Origin: Paenibacillus thermotolerans
GTDB lineage: Bacteria > Bacillota > Bacilli > Paenibacillales > YIM-B00363
Length of the DNA: 64,000 nt
Assembly (NCBI RefSeq): GCF_028745515.1
Contig: NZ_JAQZSG010000018.1
Span: 1 to 64,000, forward strand
Direction: 5' to 3'
The notes below the pieces were generated by a model. The model searched no databases. It saw only the letters and a list, made by a program, of their open reading frames with translations, and was not told the origin of the DNA. Shown piece after piece: positions 35,664 through 44,099 of this stretch. The stretch's first letter is position 1. Each line of letters opens with the position of its first letter. Made by a program: the position numbers and the translations under genes.

Positions 35664-35853
35664 CTATTTGCCTGATCAACTAAAAATGATACTTTTCAAT
35701 TCTATTATCATAATCAACGATTGAGGTGCTTCCGCATCGCGCTGCGCCGGCCGTAACGGGAGCTTTCGCGAATATCCGCCTCCGCACTTGGTCATCATTT
35801 CGTTTTTTTCACTTATCATTTCGTAATCGTTCGAATCCCCATCTATCCGCGTA

Positions 35854-36058
35854 TTCCTTTTGACCGCTATCCCTTTCACTCAGCAACATCTGCCACCTCC
35901 CATTCCTTGCTTTCGCAACCGATATGAACTCTGTCCGCCCAACATTTTTGACCGCTATCCCTTTCACTCAGCAACTCCAACTACGTCCCATTCCATGCTT
36001 CGCAACCGATAAACTCTATCCGCCCATCCCTTTTGACCACTATCCCTTTCGCTCAGAA
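35854..36058. repeat. Three family B units in forward orientation
   Basis: Three units with the core TTTTGACCRCTATCCCTTTC followed by RCTCAG end at 35883, 35971 and 36056, so they are 88 and 85 bp apart. Between them another shared block is seen (CCCATTCC, then CGCAACCGATA, then TCCGCCCA). Together with the inverted array at 36183-36375 they fill the gap between the importer operon and the broken dihydrofolate-reductase-like gene. Confidence 0.8.
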
Positions 36059-36182
36059 GTAATTTCTTCACTGTTCCAACGATTTGGGGGAAGGGTTTGT
36101 AAAGATCGGGAATTGGAGGTTTGGACTAAAGCATGGGTTACATCCTAAGAAAAGTAACAAACAAATAAATAAGGCGGGAATG

Positions 36183-36375
36183 CTGAGCGAAGGGATTAGT
36201 GGTTCAAAGGGAGGCCAGTAATCTGAGCGAAGGGAATAGTGATCCAAAGAGAGGCGGTTATGCTGAGTGAAGGGAATAGTGATCCAAAGGGAGGCGCGAA
36301 TGCTGAGCGAAGGGAATAGTGGTCCAAAAGGAGGCGGGGTTACTGAGTGAAGGGATTTGTGGTTCAAAGGGGTTG
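36183..36375. repeat. Five family B units at an exact 40-bp period, inverted
   Basis: Units start with CTGAGYGAAGGG at 36183, 36223, 36263, 36303 and 36343, exactly 40 bp apart. Each continues AWWWGTGRTYCAAARGG and most end GAGGC, then 7 bp of spacer. The sequence is the reverse complement of the units at 35854-36058. Spacers are too short and similar for a CRISPR array. No gene was recognised between 35599 and 36439. Confidence 0.9.
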
Positions 36376-36393
36376 CAAGGAGGTAAAACACAA

Positions 36394-36427
36394 CCAGCCC
36401 TTACCTTGTCTTTAAGATGAGGGCTGG
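36394..36427 (-). terminator. Terminator-like hairpin after the RibD-C pseudogene
   Basis: Perfect 8-bp stem CCAGCCCT / AGGGCTGG around an 18-bp loop region, about 12 bp past the pseudogene stop. The minus-strand flank is TTGTGTTTT. Confidence 0.55.
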
Positions 36428-36439
36428 GCTGAAATCTGA

Positions 36440-37005
36440 TTATTTGACGATGCGGTATGTAAGGTGAGTTACCCCCCGAGATTCCAAGACCCTAATCGTT
36501 TCAAGTCGGATGCTTTCAGATCCAATCTGATCGAACAAACGAATCCCTTCTGCGAGCAGTACAGGGGCAATATGCACGTGAATCTCGTCAAGGAGCGACG
36601 CTTTGAGGCATTGCTGGGCCACTGCCGCCCCGCCCAGCACATATACGTCTTTATCGCCCGCAGACCTCTTGGCTTCTCGTATGGCAGCTTCAATGCCTTC
36701 CGTGATAAAGGTAAATACAGTGTCGCCTTGAGGGAGACGTTGTCCGGAATGTCGTGGGAAAGCACATATACGGGAACGCCGCGAATCGGATGATTTCCAC
36801 CCCATCCGGATGTGAGCTCATAGACTCGTCTCCCGGCAACAATGGCTCCTGTCCTTTCAAACAGCTCATTCAGAACGTCGCTTTTCTTAAAAATACCGGT
36901 TTGGAAGTCCACAATCCAATCGTGCAGCCGCTCTACTTCATCACCCCTTCCGGCAATAAATCCGTCCAGTGACATGGATATGTCTAAAAATACGCTGCCC
37001 ATCAT
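36440..37005 (-). pseudogene. Dihydrofolate reductase-like (RibD C-terminal family) gene with a frameshift
   Basis: Two overlapping frames make one recognisable protein of about 188 residues. The first, from the ATG at 37005, gives VFLDISMSLDGFIAG, GAIVAGRRVYELTSGWGG and VPVYVLSHDIPD. The second frame supplies GDTVFTFITEGIEAAIREAK, DVYVLGGAAVAQQCL and ESRGVTHLTYRIVK to the stop at 36440. The switch is near 36730-36745 and corresponds to a single missing base (or two extra). Proteins of this family are YyaP/YwjB-like reductases. Either a real inactivating mutation or a sequencing error. Confidence 0.85.
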
Positions 37006-37123
37006 ATTCCTTCCCTTCTTGGCTCATAAATTATTAGATACATCTCTTCCATTCTAATCGTTAGGAGGATATCGTTTTTCTTCCCGGTTGCTGGTTTCAT
37101 CCATAAGTGGGGACAACGTAGAA

Positions 37124-37170
37124 TGAAAAAGCACCCGCACCCGCATACTAAAATGCAAGGACGAGTGCTT
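37124..37170 (-). terminator. Terminator of the downstream epimerase gene
   Basis: On the minus strand an 18-bp stem with a single mismatch and several G-U pairs starts AAGCACTCGTCC and closes GGTGCGGGTGCTT, followed by TTTTTC. It lies 22 bp past the epimerase stop. Confidence 0.8.
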
Positions 37171-37191
37171 ATTATATAAATGAAGAGAAAT

Positions 37192-38067
37192 CTATTTATA
37201 GCGCTTGATAAACTCAACGGCTTTGCGGATGTCGACCTCCGGCTGGTCGCCGACTTCGCGCTCGATCGTCAAGTAACCCGTATAGCCGATTTCTTGCAGC
37301 GCCTTGAAATAAGCGTCGAAATCGACGGAGCCTTCGCCGAGCGGCACTTCTCTGAAAAATTCGCCGGACGCTACCATCTGGGCGATCTTCTCGTGATCCA
37401 TCGGCTCGTATCCGACAGCGCCGTATACGTCGCGAGGATCGACCGGGCGGTACCGCACGCCGTCCTTCACATGCGTATGAACGATGTAATCCTTCAGCAA
37501 ACGAGCGCCTTGAACCGGATCGTCGCCCGTAACCATGACCATGTTCGCCGGGTCGAAGTTGACCGATACGCCGTTGGAGGACAAGGTGTCAAGGAACGCC
37601 TTCAAATCCGCTGCGGTTTCCGGACCGGTCTCGATCGCGAAGTAAGCGCCTACACTCTTCGCGTAATTGCTCAATTCCTCGCAAGCCGAATGAAGCGTAT
37701 GGAACAGCTCGGACGATTGATCGTGAGGCACGATGCCGATATGTGTCGTTACGATGTTGGTGCCGAGATCAAGCGCCAAATCGACGATCCGCTTCGACTT
37801 TTCCACTTTCCATGCGTTGTCCTCTTTCACTTGGAAGCCGTGGCCGCCAAGGTCGCCGACGAGCGCCGAAATTTCAAGGCCGAGCGAGTCAATATACGAT
37901 TTCAATTCTTTTCTTGCTGCCGGCGTCAGATTGTCCGGGTCCATCTCGCCCTTCACGGCATAAATTTGCACGCCGTCCGCGCCGACTTCTTTCGCCTTCT
38001 TCAAGCCCTCTCTTACGCCGATCCCAAAGCTGTCCACAATTACACCGATTTTGTTCGTGAGCTTCAT
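37192..38067 (-). CDS. Sugar phosphate isomerase/epimerase
   Basis: A 291-residue TIM-barrel protein of the xylose-isomerase-like group. Likely metal-site segments are ALVGDLGGHG, VTTHIGIVP, FAIETGPETAADL, VNFDPANMVMV, VHTHVKDGVR and LTIEREVG. The start at 38067 is chosen because GGGAGTG lies 6 bp upstream; a frame-matching ATG five codons earlier overlaps it. It is divergent from rpiR-nagB-nagA across 130 bp, so it may share regulation with amino-sugar genes. Substrate unknown. Confidence 0.88.
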   Translation of the reverse strand: MKLTNKIGVIVDSFGIGVREGLKKAKEVGADGVQIYAVKGEMDPDNLTPAARKELKSYIDSLGLEISALVGDLGGHGFQVKEDNAWKVEKSKRIVDLALDLGTNIVTTHIGIVPHDQSSELFHTLHSACEELSNYAKSVGAYFAIETGPETAADLKAFLDTLSSNGVSVNFDPANMVMVTGDDPVQGARLLKDYIVHTHVKDGVRYRPVDPRDVYGAVGYEPMDHEKIAQMVASGEFFREVPLGEGSVDFDAYFKALQEIGYTGYLTIEREVGDQPEVDIRKAVEFIKRYK

Positions 38068-38197
38068 TCGATTCACTCCCATGTGTATAATGTTTGGCTA
38101 TTGCGAAATGAATGCAGTTTCAATATGATTATACTATAAAATAATTTTCATTTGTAATAAACAATAAACTTAAATTTTTTTCATTTGGAAGTGATTT

Positions 38198-39064
38198 ATG
38201 TCCAGCATACTTCGCGCTGTCGAGGAACGAACCGACCGGCTGTACCGGAAGGAAAAAACGCTCGCCGAATTTATTGCGGCACACCCGCATGAGGTGACGC
38301 GCATGGGAATCACCGAGCTTGCCGAACGGTCCGGCGCAAGCACCGCAACGATTACGCGGTTTTGCAAGTCGCTGCACTTCAGCGGCTTTACGGAGTTTAA
38401 GCTGAAGCTTGCGGAGCAGCTCGCGCTGCAGACCGGCGACGAGACGACGTATCAGGACATTGTCGCCGGCAATCCGCTTCAGAGCATCGTCGCCGCGATT
38501 GAAGCGAACCACGTCCGCTCCATAACGGATACGACAAGACTGATCGATTTTACGATGCTTCAGAAGGCAATATCGTTGCTCACAAAAGCCGGGCAAATCG
38601 ACTTGTACGGCGTCGCCACCTCGGGCATCGTCGCGCAGGATTTCGGCCAGAAGCTCGTCAGAATCGGCAAAAGAGCGTTCGCCACTTCGGACCCGCACAT
38701 GCAGATTACGTCCGCATCCGGTTTGCGGCCGGGGGACGTCGCGATCGCCATATCCTATTCCGGCGAAACGCCGGAGACGATCGACGCGCTGCGGTGCGCA
38801 AAGGAACAAGGCGCGGCGACAATATCGCTCACGAAATACGGCTCCAATACGCTTGCTTCGATCTCGGACGTTCAGCTGTTCGCCTCTTCCTTGGAGGAAG
38901 GGATGCGGCGGGGCGATCTCGCGTCGCGGATTGCGCTGCTGCATGTGGTGGACATTTTGTTCATCGGGATGGTCAGCGAAAATTTCGACGATTACGTTCC
39001 AAGGCTCGAGCAATCGTATCAATCTGTTAAAAAATTTCGCAAGAAGAAAGGGAAAATACGATGA
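38198..39064 (+). CDS. RpiR/MurR-type regulator with SIS domain
   Basis: A 288-residue regulator. Residues 1-75 are the RpiR helix-turn-helix (MGITELAERSGASTATITRF), and about 120-260 form a SIS sugar-phosphate-binding domain (LYGVATSGIVAQDFG, AIAISYSGETPETIDALR). It heads the operon with nagB and nagA; its TGA overlaps the nagB ATG as ATGA. It most likely senses an amino-sugar phosphate and controls the operon. GGAAGTGATTT precedes the ATG. Confidence 0.92.
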   Translation: MSSILRAVEERTDRLYRKEKTLAEFIAAHPHEVTRMGITELAERSGASTATITRFCKSLHFSGFTEFKLKLAEQLALQTGDETTYQDIVAGNPLQSIVAAIEANHVRSITDTTRLIDFTMLQKAISLLTKAGQIDLYGVATSGIVAQDFGQKLVRIGKRAFATSDPHMQITSASGLRPGDVAIAISYSGETPETIDALRCAKEQGAATISLTKYGSNTLASISDVQLFASSLEEGMRRGDLASRIALLHVVDILFIGMVSENFDDYVPRLEQSYQSVKKFRKKKGKIR

Positions 39065-39789
39065 ACATCCTAACGTTTCCGACAGACAAGGAATTGAACG
39101 AAGCCGGAGCGGGCATCATTACCGGGCTGGTCCAGACGAATCCGAACGCGGTGCTCGGCATGGCGACGGGAAGCACGCCGATCGGCATCTATGAAGAGAT
39201 GATCAAGACGTTCCGCAAAGGAATGGTCAGCTACCGCCGCGTCAAAACGTTCAACCTGGACGAGTATGTAGGCCTGCCGCAAGACCACGAGCAAAGCTAT
39301 TATCGCTATATGCGCGAGCATTTATTCGATTTTATCGATATTCCGGCTTCCCGGACCCATATTCCGCAGGGCACGGCGGACGACTTGGAAGCGGAATGCG
39401 CGCGCTACGACGCGCTGCTGGACGAGGTCGGGCAAATCGATCTGCAAATTTTAGGCTTGGGCCATAACGGCCATATCGGCTTCAACGAGCCGGACCATGC
39501 TTTGACTCGCGGCACGCACATCGTCGAGCTGAGCGAAACGACGCGCACCGCCAACGCGCGGTTTTTCAGCTCGATGGACGAGGTGCCGACCCGCGCGATT
39601 ACGATGGGCGTCGGCACGATCCTGAAGGCGAAGACGATTTTGCTCGTCGTCAAAGGCGCGGACAAGGCGGAAATCGTGCACCGCGCGCTGACCGGCCCGA
39701 TCACGACGGAATGCCCGGCAAGCTTGCTTCAGACGCATCCGCATTTGGTGGTGCTGGTTGATACTGCCGCAGGGAGGTTATTCGCATGA
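39061..39789 (+). CDS. nagB: Glucosamine-6-phosphate deaminase
   Basis: A 242-residue enzyme that converts glucosamine-6-phosphate to fructose-6-phosphate and ammonia. Motifs include MATGSTPIGIYEEMI (phosphate loop), FNLDEYVGL with the catalytic Asp, ILGLGHNGHIGFNEP and TMGVGTILKAK. Length equals the short, non-allosteric Bacillus form. The start overlaps the rpiR stop and the stop overlaps the nagA start (both ATGA), so the three are translationally coupled. Confidence 0.97.
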   Translation: MNILTFPTDKELNEAGAGIITGLVQTNPNAVLGMATGSTPIGIYEEMIKTFRKGMVSYRRVKTFNLDEYVGLPQDHEQSYYRYMREHLFDFIDIPASRTHIPQGTADDLEAECARYDALLDEVGQIDLQILGLGHNGHIGFNEPDHALTRGTHIVELSETTRTANARFFSSMDEVPTRAITMGVGTILKAKTILLVVKGADKAEIVHRALTGPITTECPASLLQTHPHLVVLVDTAAGRLFA

Positions 39790-40976
39790 GTTCGGAGACA
39801 ACCGGTAGAAAAGCATTTAAAGCGAATATCGCGACGGCGGAAGGAATTTTGAACGGCGGCACGGTTGTAGTCGCGGACGGCATAATCGAAGCGGTATACG
39901 CCGCGGATGAGTCTCCGGACCATCTGGATTGCGAGGTCATTGAAGGCGGCGACGGCTTTCTCGTTCCGGGTTTTATCGACGTGCATGTGCACGGCGGGTA
40001 CGGACACGATTTTATGGAAGCTTCGGCGGAAGCTTACGAAGCGATCACTTCCTTCCACGGACGGAACGGGACGACAAGAATGCTGGCGACGACCGTAACG
40101 GCGCCCAAGGAAGCGATCGACGCGGTGCTTGCGTGCACGAATGATACGATCGCCCGCCAATCGAACGGCGGCTCCCGGGGAGCCAAGCTGCAAGGGGTGC
40201 ACCTCGAAGGACCGTTCATCAGCCCGAAATGGCCGGGTGCGCAAAACCCCGCCTTTATCGTCCCGCCGCAAAAAAGCTGGGTTCAGGATTGGACCGCGCG
40301 TTATCCCGGACTCGTAAAGCTGCTGACGCTCGCCCCGGAGGAAGAAGGCGCGCTCGAGACGATCGAGCATGCTTGCGGCTGCGGCATCGTCTGCGCTTGC
40401 GGGCATACCAACGCATCGTATGCCCAGCTGCTCGCCGCGGCGGACAAGGGACTGCGCCACGCCGTCCACACGTTCAACGCGATGACGGGGCTTCACCACC
40501 GCGAGCCCGGCACCGTCGGCGCCGTCATGACCGACGACCGGATTTTCGCGGAGGTCATTGCCGACGGCCATCACGTGCATCCGGCCGCTATTGAGCTGCT
40601 GACGCGCGCGAAACCGCAAGACAGATTGCTGCTCGTGACGGATGCGATCTCCGCGGCCGGCCTCGGCGACGGCGAATATTCGCTCGGCGGCCTCGCCGTG
40701 ACGGTCCGTGACGGAGTCGCCCGCTTAACGCACGGAGGCAGCCTCGCCGGAAGCACGCTGACGATGATCGGCGCCTTCCGCTTCATGGTGGAGCGGATCG
40801 GTCTCAGCATCGTCGACGCGAGCCGGCTGGCAAGCGCGAACCCGGCGAAGGTACTCGGCATCGGGCAAACCGCCGGCACGATCGCTGCCGGCAAAGCAGC
40901 CGATCTCGTGCTGCTCGCCCCGGATTTAAGCATCAACGCCGTCTACAGCGAAGGCAGCGTCATTCACAGCGTGTAA
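39786..40976 (+). CDS. nagA: N-acetylglucosamine-6-phosphate deacetylase (second of two)
   Basis: A 396-residue amidohydrolase that removes acetate from GlcNAc-6-phosphate, feeding NagB. Motifs are IDVHVHGGYGHDFME near residue 64, HLEGPFISPKWPGAQNP, CGHTNASYAQLLAA, HTFNAMTGLHHREPG and LVTDAISAAGLGDGEY. It overlaps nagB by 4 bp and ends the operon before a terminator. The divergence from the copy at 24935-26086 (different lengths, different loops) suggests ancient paralogues rather than a recent duplication. Confidence 0.96.
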   Translation: MSSETTGRKAFKANIATAEGILNGGTVVVADGIIEAVYAADESPDHLDCEVIEGGDGFLVPGFIDVHVHGGYGHDFMEASAEAYEAITSFHGRNGTTRMLATTVTAPKEAIDAVLACTNDTIARQSNGGSRGAKLQGVHLEGPFISPKWPGAQNPAFIVPPQKSWVQDWTARYPGLVKLLTLAPEEEGALETIEHACGCGIVCACGHTNASYAQLLAAADKGLRHAVHTFNAMTGLHHREPGTVGAVMTDDRIFAEVIADGHHVHPAAIELLTRAKPQDRLLLVTDAISAAGLGDGEYSLGGLAVTVRDGVARLTHGGSLAGSTLTMIGAFRFMVERIGLSIVDASRLASANPAKVLGIGQTAGTIAAGKAADLVLLAPDLSINAVYSEGSVIHSV

Positions 40977-40991
40977 GCATAACGTTAATCA

Positions 40992-41037
40992 AAAAGGACC
41001 GCAAACCTCCGATTCAATCGGCCGCCTGCGGTCCTTC
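40992..41037. terminator. Terminator after nagA, shared with the ROK kinase gene
   Basis: Stem AAGGACCGCA / TGCGGTCCTT with an inner CGATT / AATCG element. Followed by TCTTTAT on the plus strand and preceded by AAAAA, so it can act in both directions between two convergent genes. Confidence 0.8.
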
Positions 41038-41043
41038 TTTATA

Positions 41044-42003
41044 TTATGCCGTTCGTTGCCTTGCAAACGCCGCGCCGCCCAATATTCCCGCGTGGTCGTT
41101 ATGCTCCGCGGGGACGATCGTCAGGTTATCCCAGTAGCTGCTAAGCACGCTTTCCTTCAGCGTCTCGCGCAGCGGCTTGAACAGCCTCTCTCCCGCCAGC
41201 GCGCCGCCGCCGCCGATGACCAAACAGTCCGGGCTGAGCATCGTTACCGCATACGATAACGCTTTGCCGAGCACGGTCCCGGTTCGATTCATAATATCGA
41301 CGGCCACCTTGTCGCCCAGGTCATAGGCCTTCGATACGTCGGCCGCGGTTACCCGCGCAATCGCTCCTTCGTCCAGCCAACGTTTGAGAACCGTCTCTCT
41401 CCCTTGCGCGATCGCTTCCTCCGCTTGACGCGCCATTCCGTTCGCGGAAGCGATCGACTCAAGACAGCCGGTCATTCCGCAGCCGCACTTGTAGGTCACG
41501 CCGTCCATCCGGATATGACCCAATTCGCCGGCCATAAACTTATCGCCGTACAGCAGCTCGCCCTCCTGCACATATGCGGCCGCAATCCCCGTTCCTACCG
41601 TTATGCCGAGCACGTGGCCGAAGCCTTTGCCCGCTCCGTAGACGGCTTCGCCGTATACATACGTCTTCACGTCGTTATCGGCAAACACCGGTACGCCGCC
41701 CAGCTTCTCGGACATAATCCGCGCAATCGGAACGTCGCTCCATTGTAAATTGCTCGCTCTCATCACGACGCCTTCCTTCGGATCAACCAAGCCCGGGACG
41801 CCGATCCCGACCGCCTCAAGCTCGCCGCCCGCTCCGTCTGCCTCGACAATTTCGCGAATCGTATCCGCAAGCCTGGAAAGCACATGCTCCGCCCCGCGGT
41901 CCGCCTCCGTCGCAATTTTGCGCGAGCTGATCACCGCTCCATCGCGGACGATGCCGCACACCATGTTCGTGCCGCCGATATCTACTCCAACGATTACTCC
42001 CAT
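41044..42003 (-). CDS. ROK family sugar kinase (glucokinase-like)
   Basis: A 319-residue ROK kinase without a DNA-binding domain. The phosphate motif is VGVDIGGTNMVCGIV (residues 4-18), GELGHIRMDG carries the catalytic-region acid/His, and the zinc-binding CGCGMTGCLESIAS is intact. Probably a cytosolic glucokinase or a related hexose or aminosugar kinase. The start at 42003 is preferred over a GTG seven codons upstream since it coincides with the domain edge. It is downstream of the Rieske-protein gene on the same strand (about 130 bp apart). Confidence 0.92.
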   Translation of the reverse strand: MGVIVGVDIGGTNMVCGIVRDGAVISSRKIATEADRGAEHVLSRLADTIREIVEADGAGGELEAVGIGVPGLVDPKEGVVMRASNLQWSDVPIARIMSEKLGGVPVFADNDVKTYVYGEAVYGAGKGFGHVLGITVGTGIAAAYVQEGELLYGDKFMAGELGHIRMDGVTYKCGCGMTGCLESIASANGMARQAEEAIAQGRETVLKRWLDEGAIARVTAADVSKAYDLGDKVAVDIMNRTGTVLGKALSYAVTMLSPDCLVIGGGGALAGERLFKPLRETLKESVLSSYWDNLTIVPAEHNDHAGILGGAAFARQRTA

Positions 42004-42136
42004 TCCAAAAATGCCCCCCAACACCCGATTGCGGCCCTTCTCCCGCCATCTAACGGCTTAACCTTTACGAAGGACGTACTTGGGCCCGCATCCCTAAAAG
42101 CTTCGCGCTCAGCCCCCGTATTCCCTGCTTCCGGGG

Positions 42137-43882
42137 TTAAGCCTCCTCAAACAATTTCTCGCCGCGATGAAGCCGCCACGCGATCCGCGCCGTATGAGGC
42201 GTCTCCCGGGAGGTAGGCGCGTGAGCCGCCAAATATCGGGTAAGCGCAAGCAGAATCGTTTCGCGGGCGCGCTCGGCCAGCGGTCCGCTCTCTTCGGCCC
42301 AGCGGTCGTATTCGCTTACGGCCGCTTCGTACATTTGGAAGGAGTGGAATTCCGCATCCTCCCGCAGCAGCGCGTGTCCCAGCGTATTGAACAACGCGCC
42401 GGGATCCCCTCCGCTTCGCAAATACCGGAACACCCAAGCAGCCGCTTGGGACACCTGCTGCTGCTTATCGAGCAGCTCGAGCAGCTCGTTCAAATCCGCC
42501 GCAGCCGCAGCCGAGCCGTCTTCTTTAAGCGTCGGTCTGGCGGCGGAAGGAATATTAAGAAACCGATCCAAATAAATCGTTGCCGCACTGTGAAAAATGG
42601 CGCGGACAAGCCACGGATCGGCGGAACGCGCAAGGCCTTCATGAACGGCGTGCGCATGCGTGAACGTATGCAGCACGGATATCCAATCGCCGAAGTCGTT
42701 CTGCGTATGGAACCTGGCGATCCGCTCCGCGGCGGCCAGCGCCGTGATTTGTGCGATGCGTACAGGCGATGCGCCGTCAAGCAGCGCCTCCTTCAAGAAG
42801 CGGATCGTCTCCACGGCATCGTCACTTAGGAGCTGCTCCAGCAAGCTTTCTTCGTCCAGCTTTTTTTGCCCGCTATTCGATAAGCCGCCCGCTTCGAGCA
42901 ATTCCTCGAACGCGTCCTTCATCGGCTGCACCAAATTGACCGGCGACATCCAGCTGTGCAGCTCCTCGCTGCGCGAAGCGCCGCCGAGCATCGGCACCAA
43001 AGCTGCAAGCACGTGGCTCCTGTTCTCGTCCCGAACGAACCGCAAGCCTTCGAACGCTTTGTTATGAAAATCGAGGGCATGCCCGCCATTCATATAAAAA
43101 TGATCCGTCACCGCAGTCGACAGCATGGAAAACAGCCGCGTGTCGTCCGCTCCCGCCTCGATCGCCGTCAGCAGCACGCGCTCCGCTCCTTGCGTATCGC
43201 GCACCTCGATGCAGTCCCTATACCACTGGGCGAGCCGTTCGATTGGAACGTCTCTTCCGGGCAGCGGTTCAAGCAGAAATCGGGAAGAGCTGCCGGCGCA
43301 ATCTCTCGCGGTATGCAGCAGCCCTTGGTATAAAGCAAGGATGCGGCCCTGCTTGTCGAGCTTGGGCAGCACGCGCGCCATCGCCGTCAAAATCGTCAAA
43401 CCGGAGCCCCAGCCTTGCCGCCGGTGCTTCGTGCCGAAGTCGATGCCGATGCCGACAATTTCCGTCTCGTCAACGCCGGCCTCCAGCAAGCCGACGACCG
43501 CTTTGGCGATGACGAGCCCGATATTTTGCGCCAGGCCGCTCCGCAGCCGAGCCTTGTACCGCTCCGCCCGATTGCCTCCGCGAGGCTGCGGGTTCACCCA
43601 TACGATGCCTTCGTCCACCTTGCAATCGTACATCGGCACATCGTCCGCCCACGGGTCGAGCGTGCCCCCGCTGCAAACGTCAAACCTCGCATGATGCCAA
43701 TGGCACGTCAAAATACCGTCGCACAAGCTCCCCATATGGAGCGGAAACCCGAGGTGCGGGCATCGGTTATCGAGCGCATGAAATTCGTCTTCATGATATA
43801 AAACGACGATCCCGCCGCGAATGACCTTCGGCCCTTCCTCCCGCAATTGCTGCGCTTCCCCTGCCTGAATCCAACCGTTCAC
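42137..43882 (-). CDS. Rieske [2Fe-2S] protein with a long helical C-terminal region
   Basis: A 581-residue protein. Residues 1-100 form a complete Rieske domain: C41-x-H43 in RCPHLGFPLH and C60-x-x-H63 in LTCHWHHARFD, the right spacing for a [2Fe-2S] cluster. Residues about 110-575 are a helical region I do not recognise, with His-rich helices (YMNGGHALDFHNKAFEG, ISVLHTFTHAHAVHEGL, AIFHSAATIYLDRFL). These recall metal- or substrate-binding helical oxidase folds, perhaps the questin-oxidase-like group, but this is a guess. No signal peptide or membrane segment. It is divergent from the TetR/oxidoreductase fusion, so a shared redox pathway is possible. Confidence 0.8.
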   Translation of the reverse strand: MNGWIQAGEAQQLREEGPKVIRGGIVVLYHEDEFHALDNRCPHLGFPLHMGSLCDGILTCHWHHARFDVCSGGTLDPWADDVPMYDCKVDEGIVWVNPQPRGGNRAERYKARLRSGLAQNIGLVIAKAVVGLLEAGVDETEIVGIGIDFGTKHRRQGWGSGLTILTAMARVLPKLDKQGRILALYQGLLHTARDCAGSSSRFLLEPLPGRDVPIERLAQWYRDCIEVRDTQGAERVLLTAIEAGADDTRLFSMLSTAVTDHFYMNGGHALDFHNKAFEGLRFVRDENRSHVLAALVPMLGGASRSEELHSWMSPVNLVQPMKDAFEELLEAGGLSNSGQKKLDEESLLEQLLSDDAVETIRFLKEALLDGASPVRIAQITALAAAERIARFHTQNDFGDWISVLHTFTHAHAVHEGLARSADPWLVRAIFHSAATIYLDRFLNIPSAARPTLKEDGSAAAAADLNELLELLDKQQQVSQAAAWVFRYLRSGGDPGALFNTLGHALLREDAEFHSFQMYEAAVSEYDRWAEESGPLAERARETILLALTRYLAAHAPTSRETPHTARIAWRLHRGEKLFEEA

Positions 43883-44099
43883 ACAAACTCCTCCCTTATT
43901 GGCTGCTAATATTTATATTGTACTATAAAACGATACGAAAAAATGAAAACCCTTCCAATAAATATGAAAGACCGTTTCTTCCGCCTTCAATCTCATTTTT
44001 ATATGAATTCGTTCAAAATAAAGCATTAGACCGTCAGTCTAATTTTGGCTATAATATGGACGAAATCATTTTGCCAAACACACCGGGTGAAAAACGTCC

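Noticed and set aside
35676-35879. Possible 67-residue protein upstream of the importer operon
   Set aside because: No ribosome site or domain; overlaps repeat sequence.
36183-36375. Possible CRISPR array from regular 40-bp repeats
   Set aside because: Spacers are only about 7 bp and similar to one another, repeats vary, and no cas genes are present.
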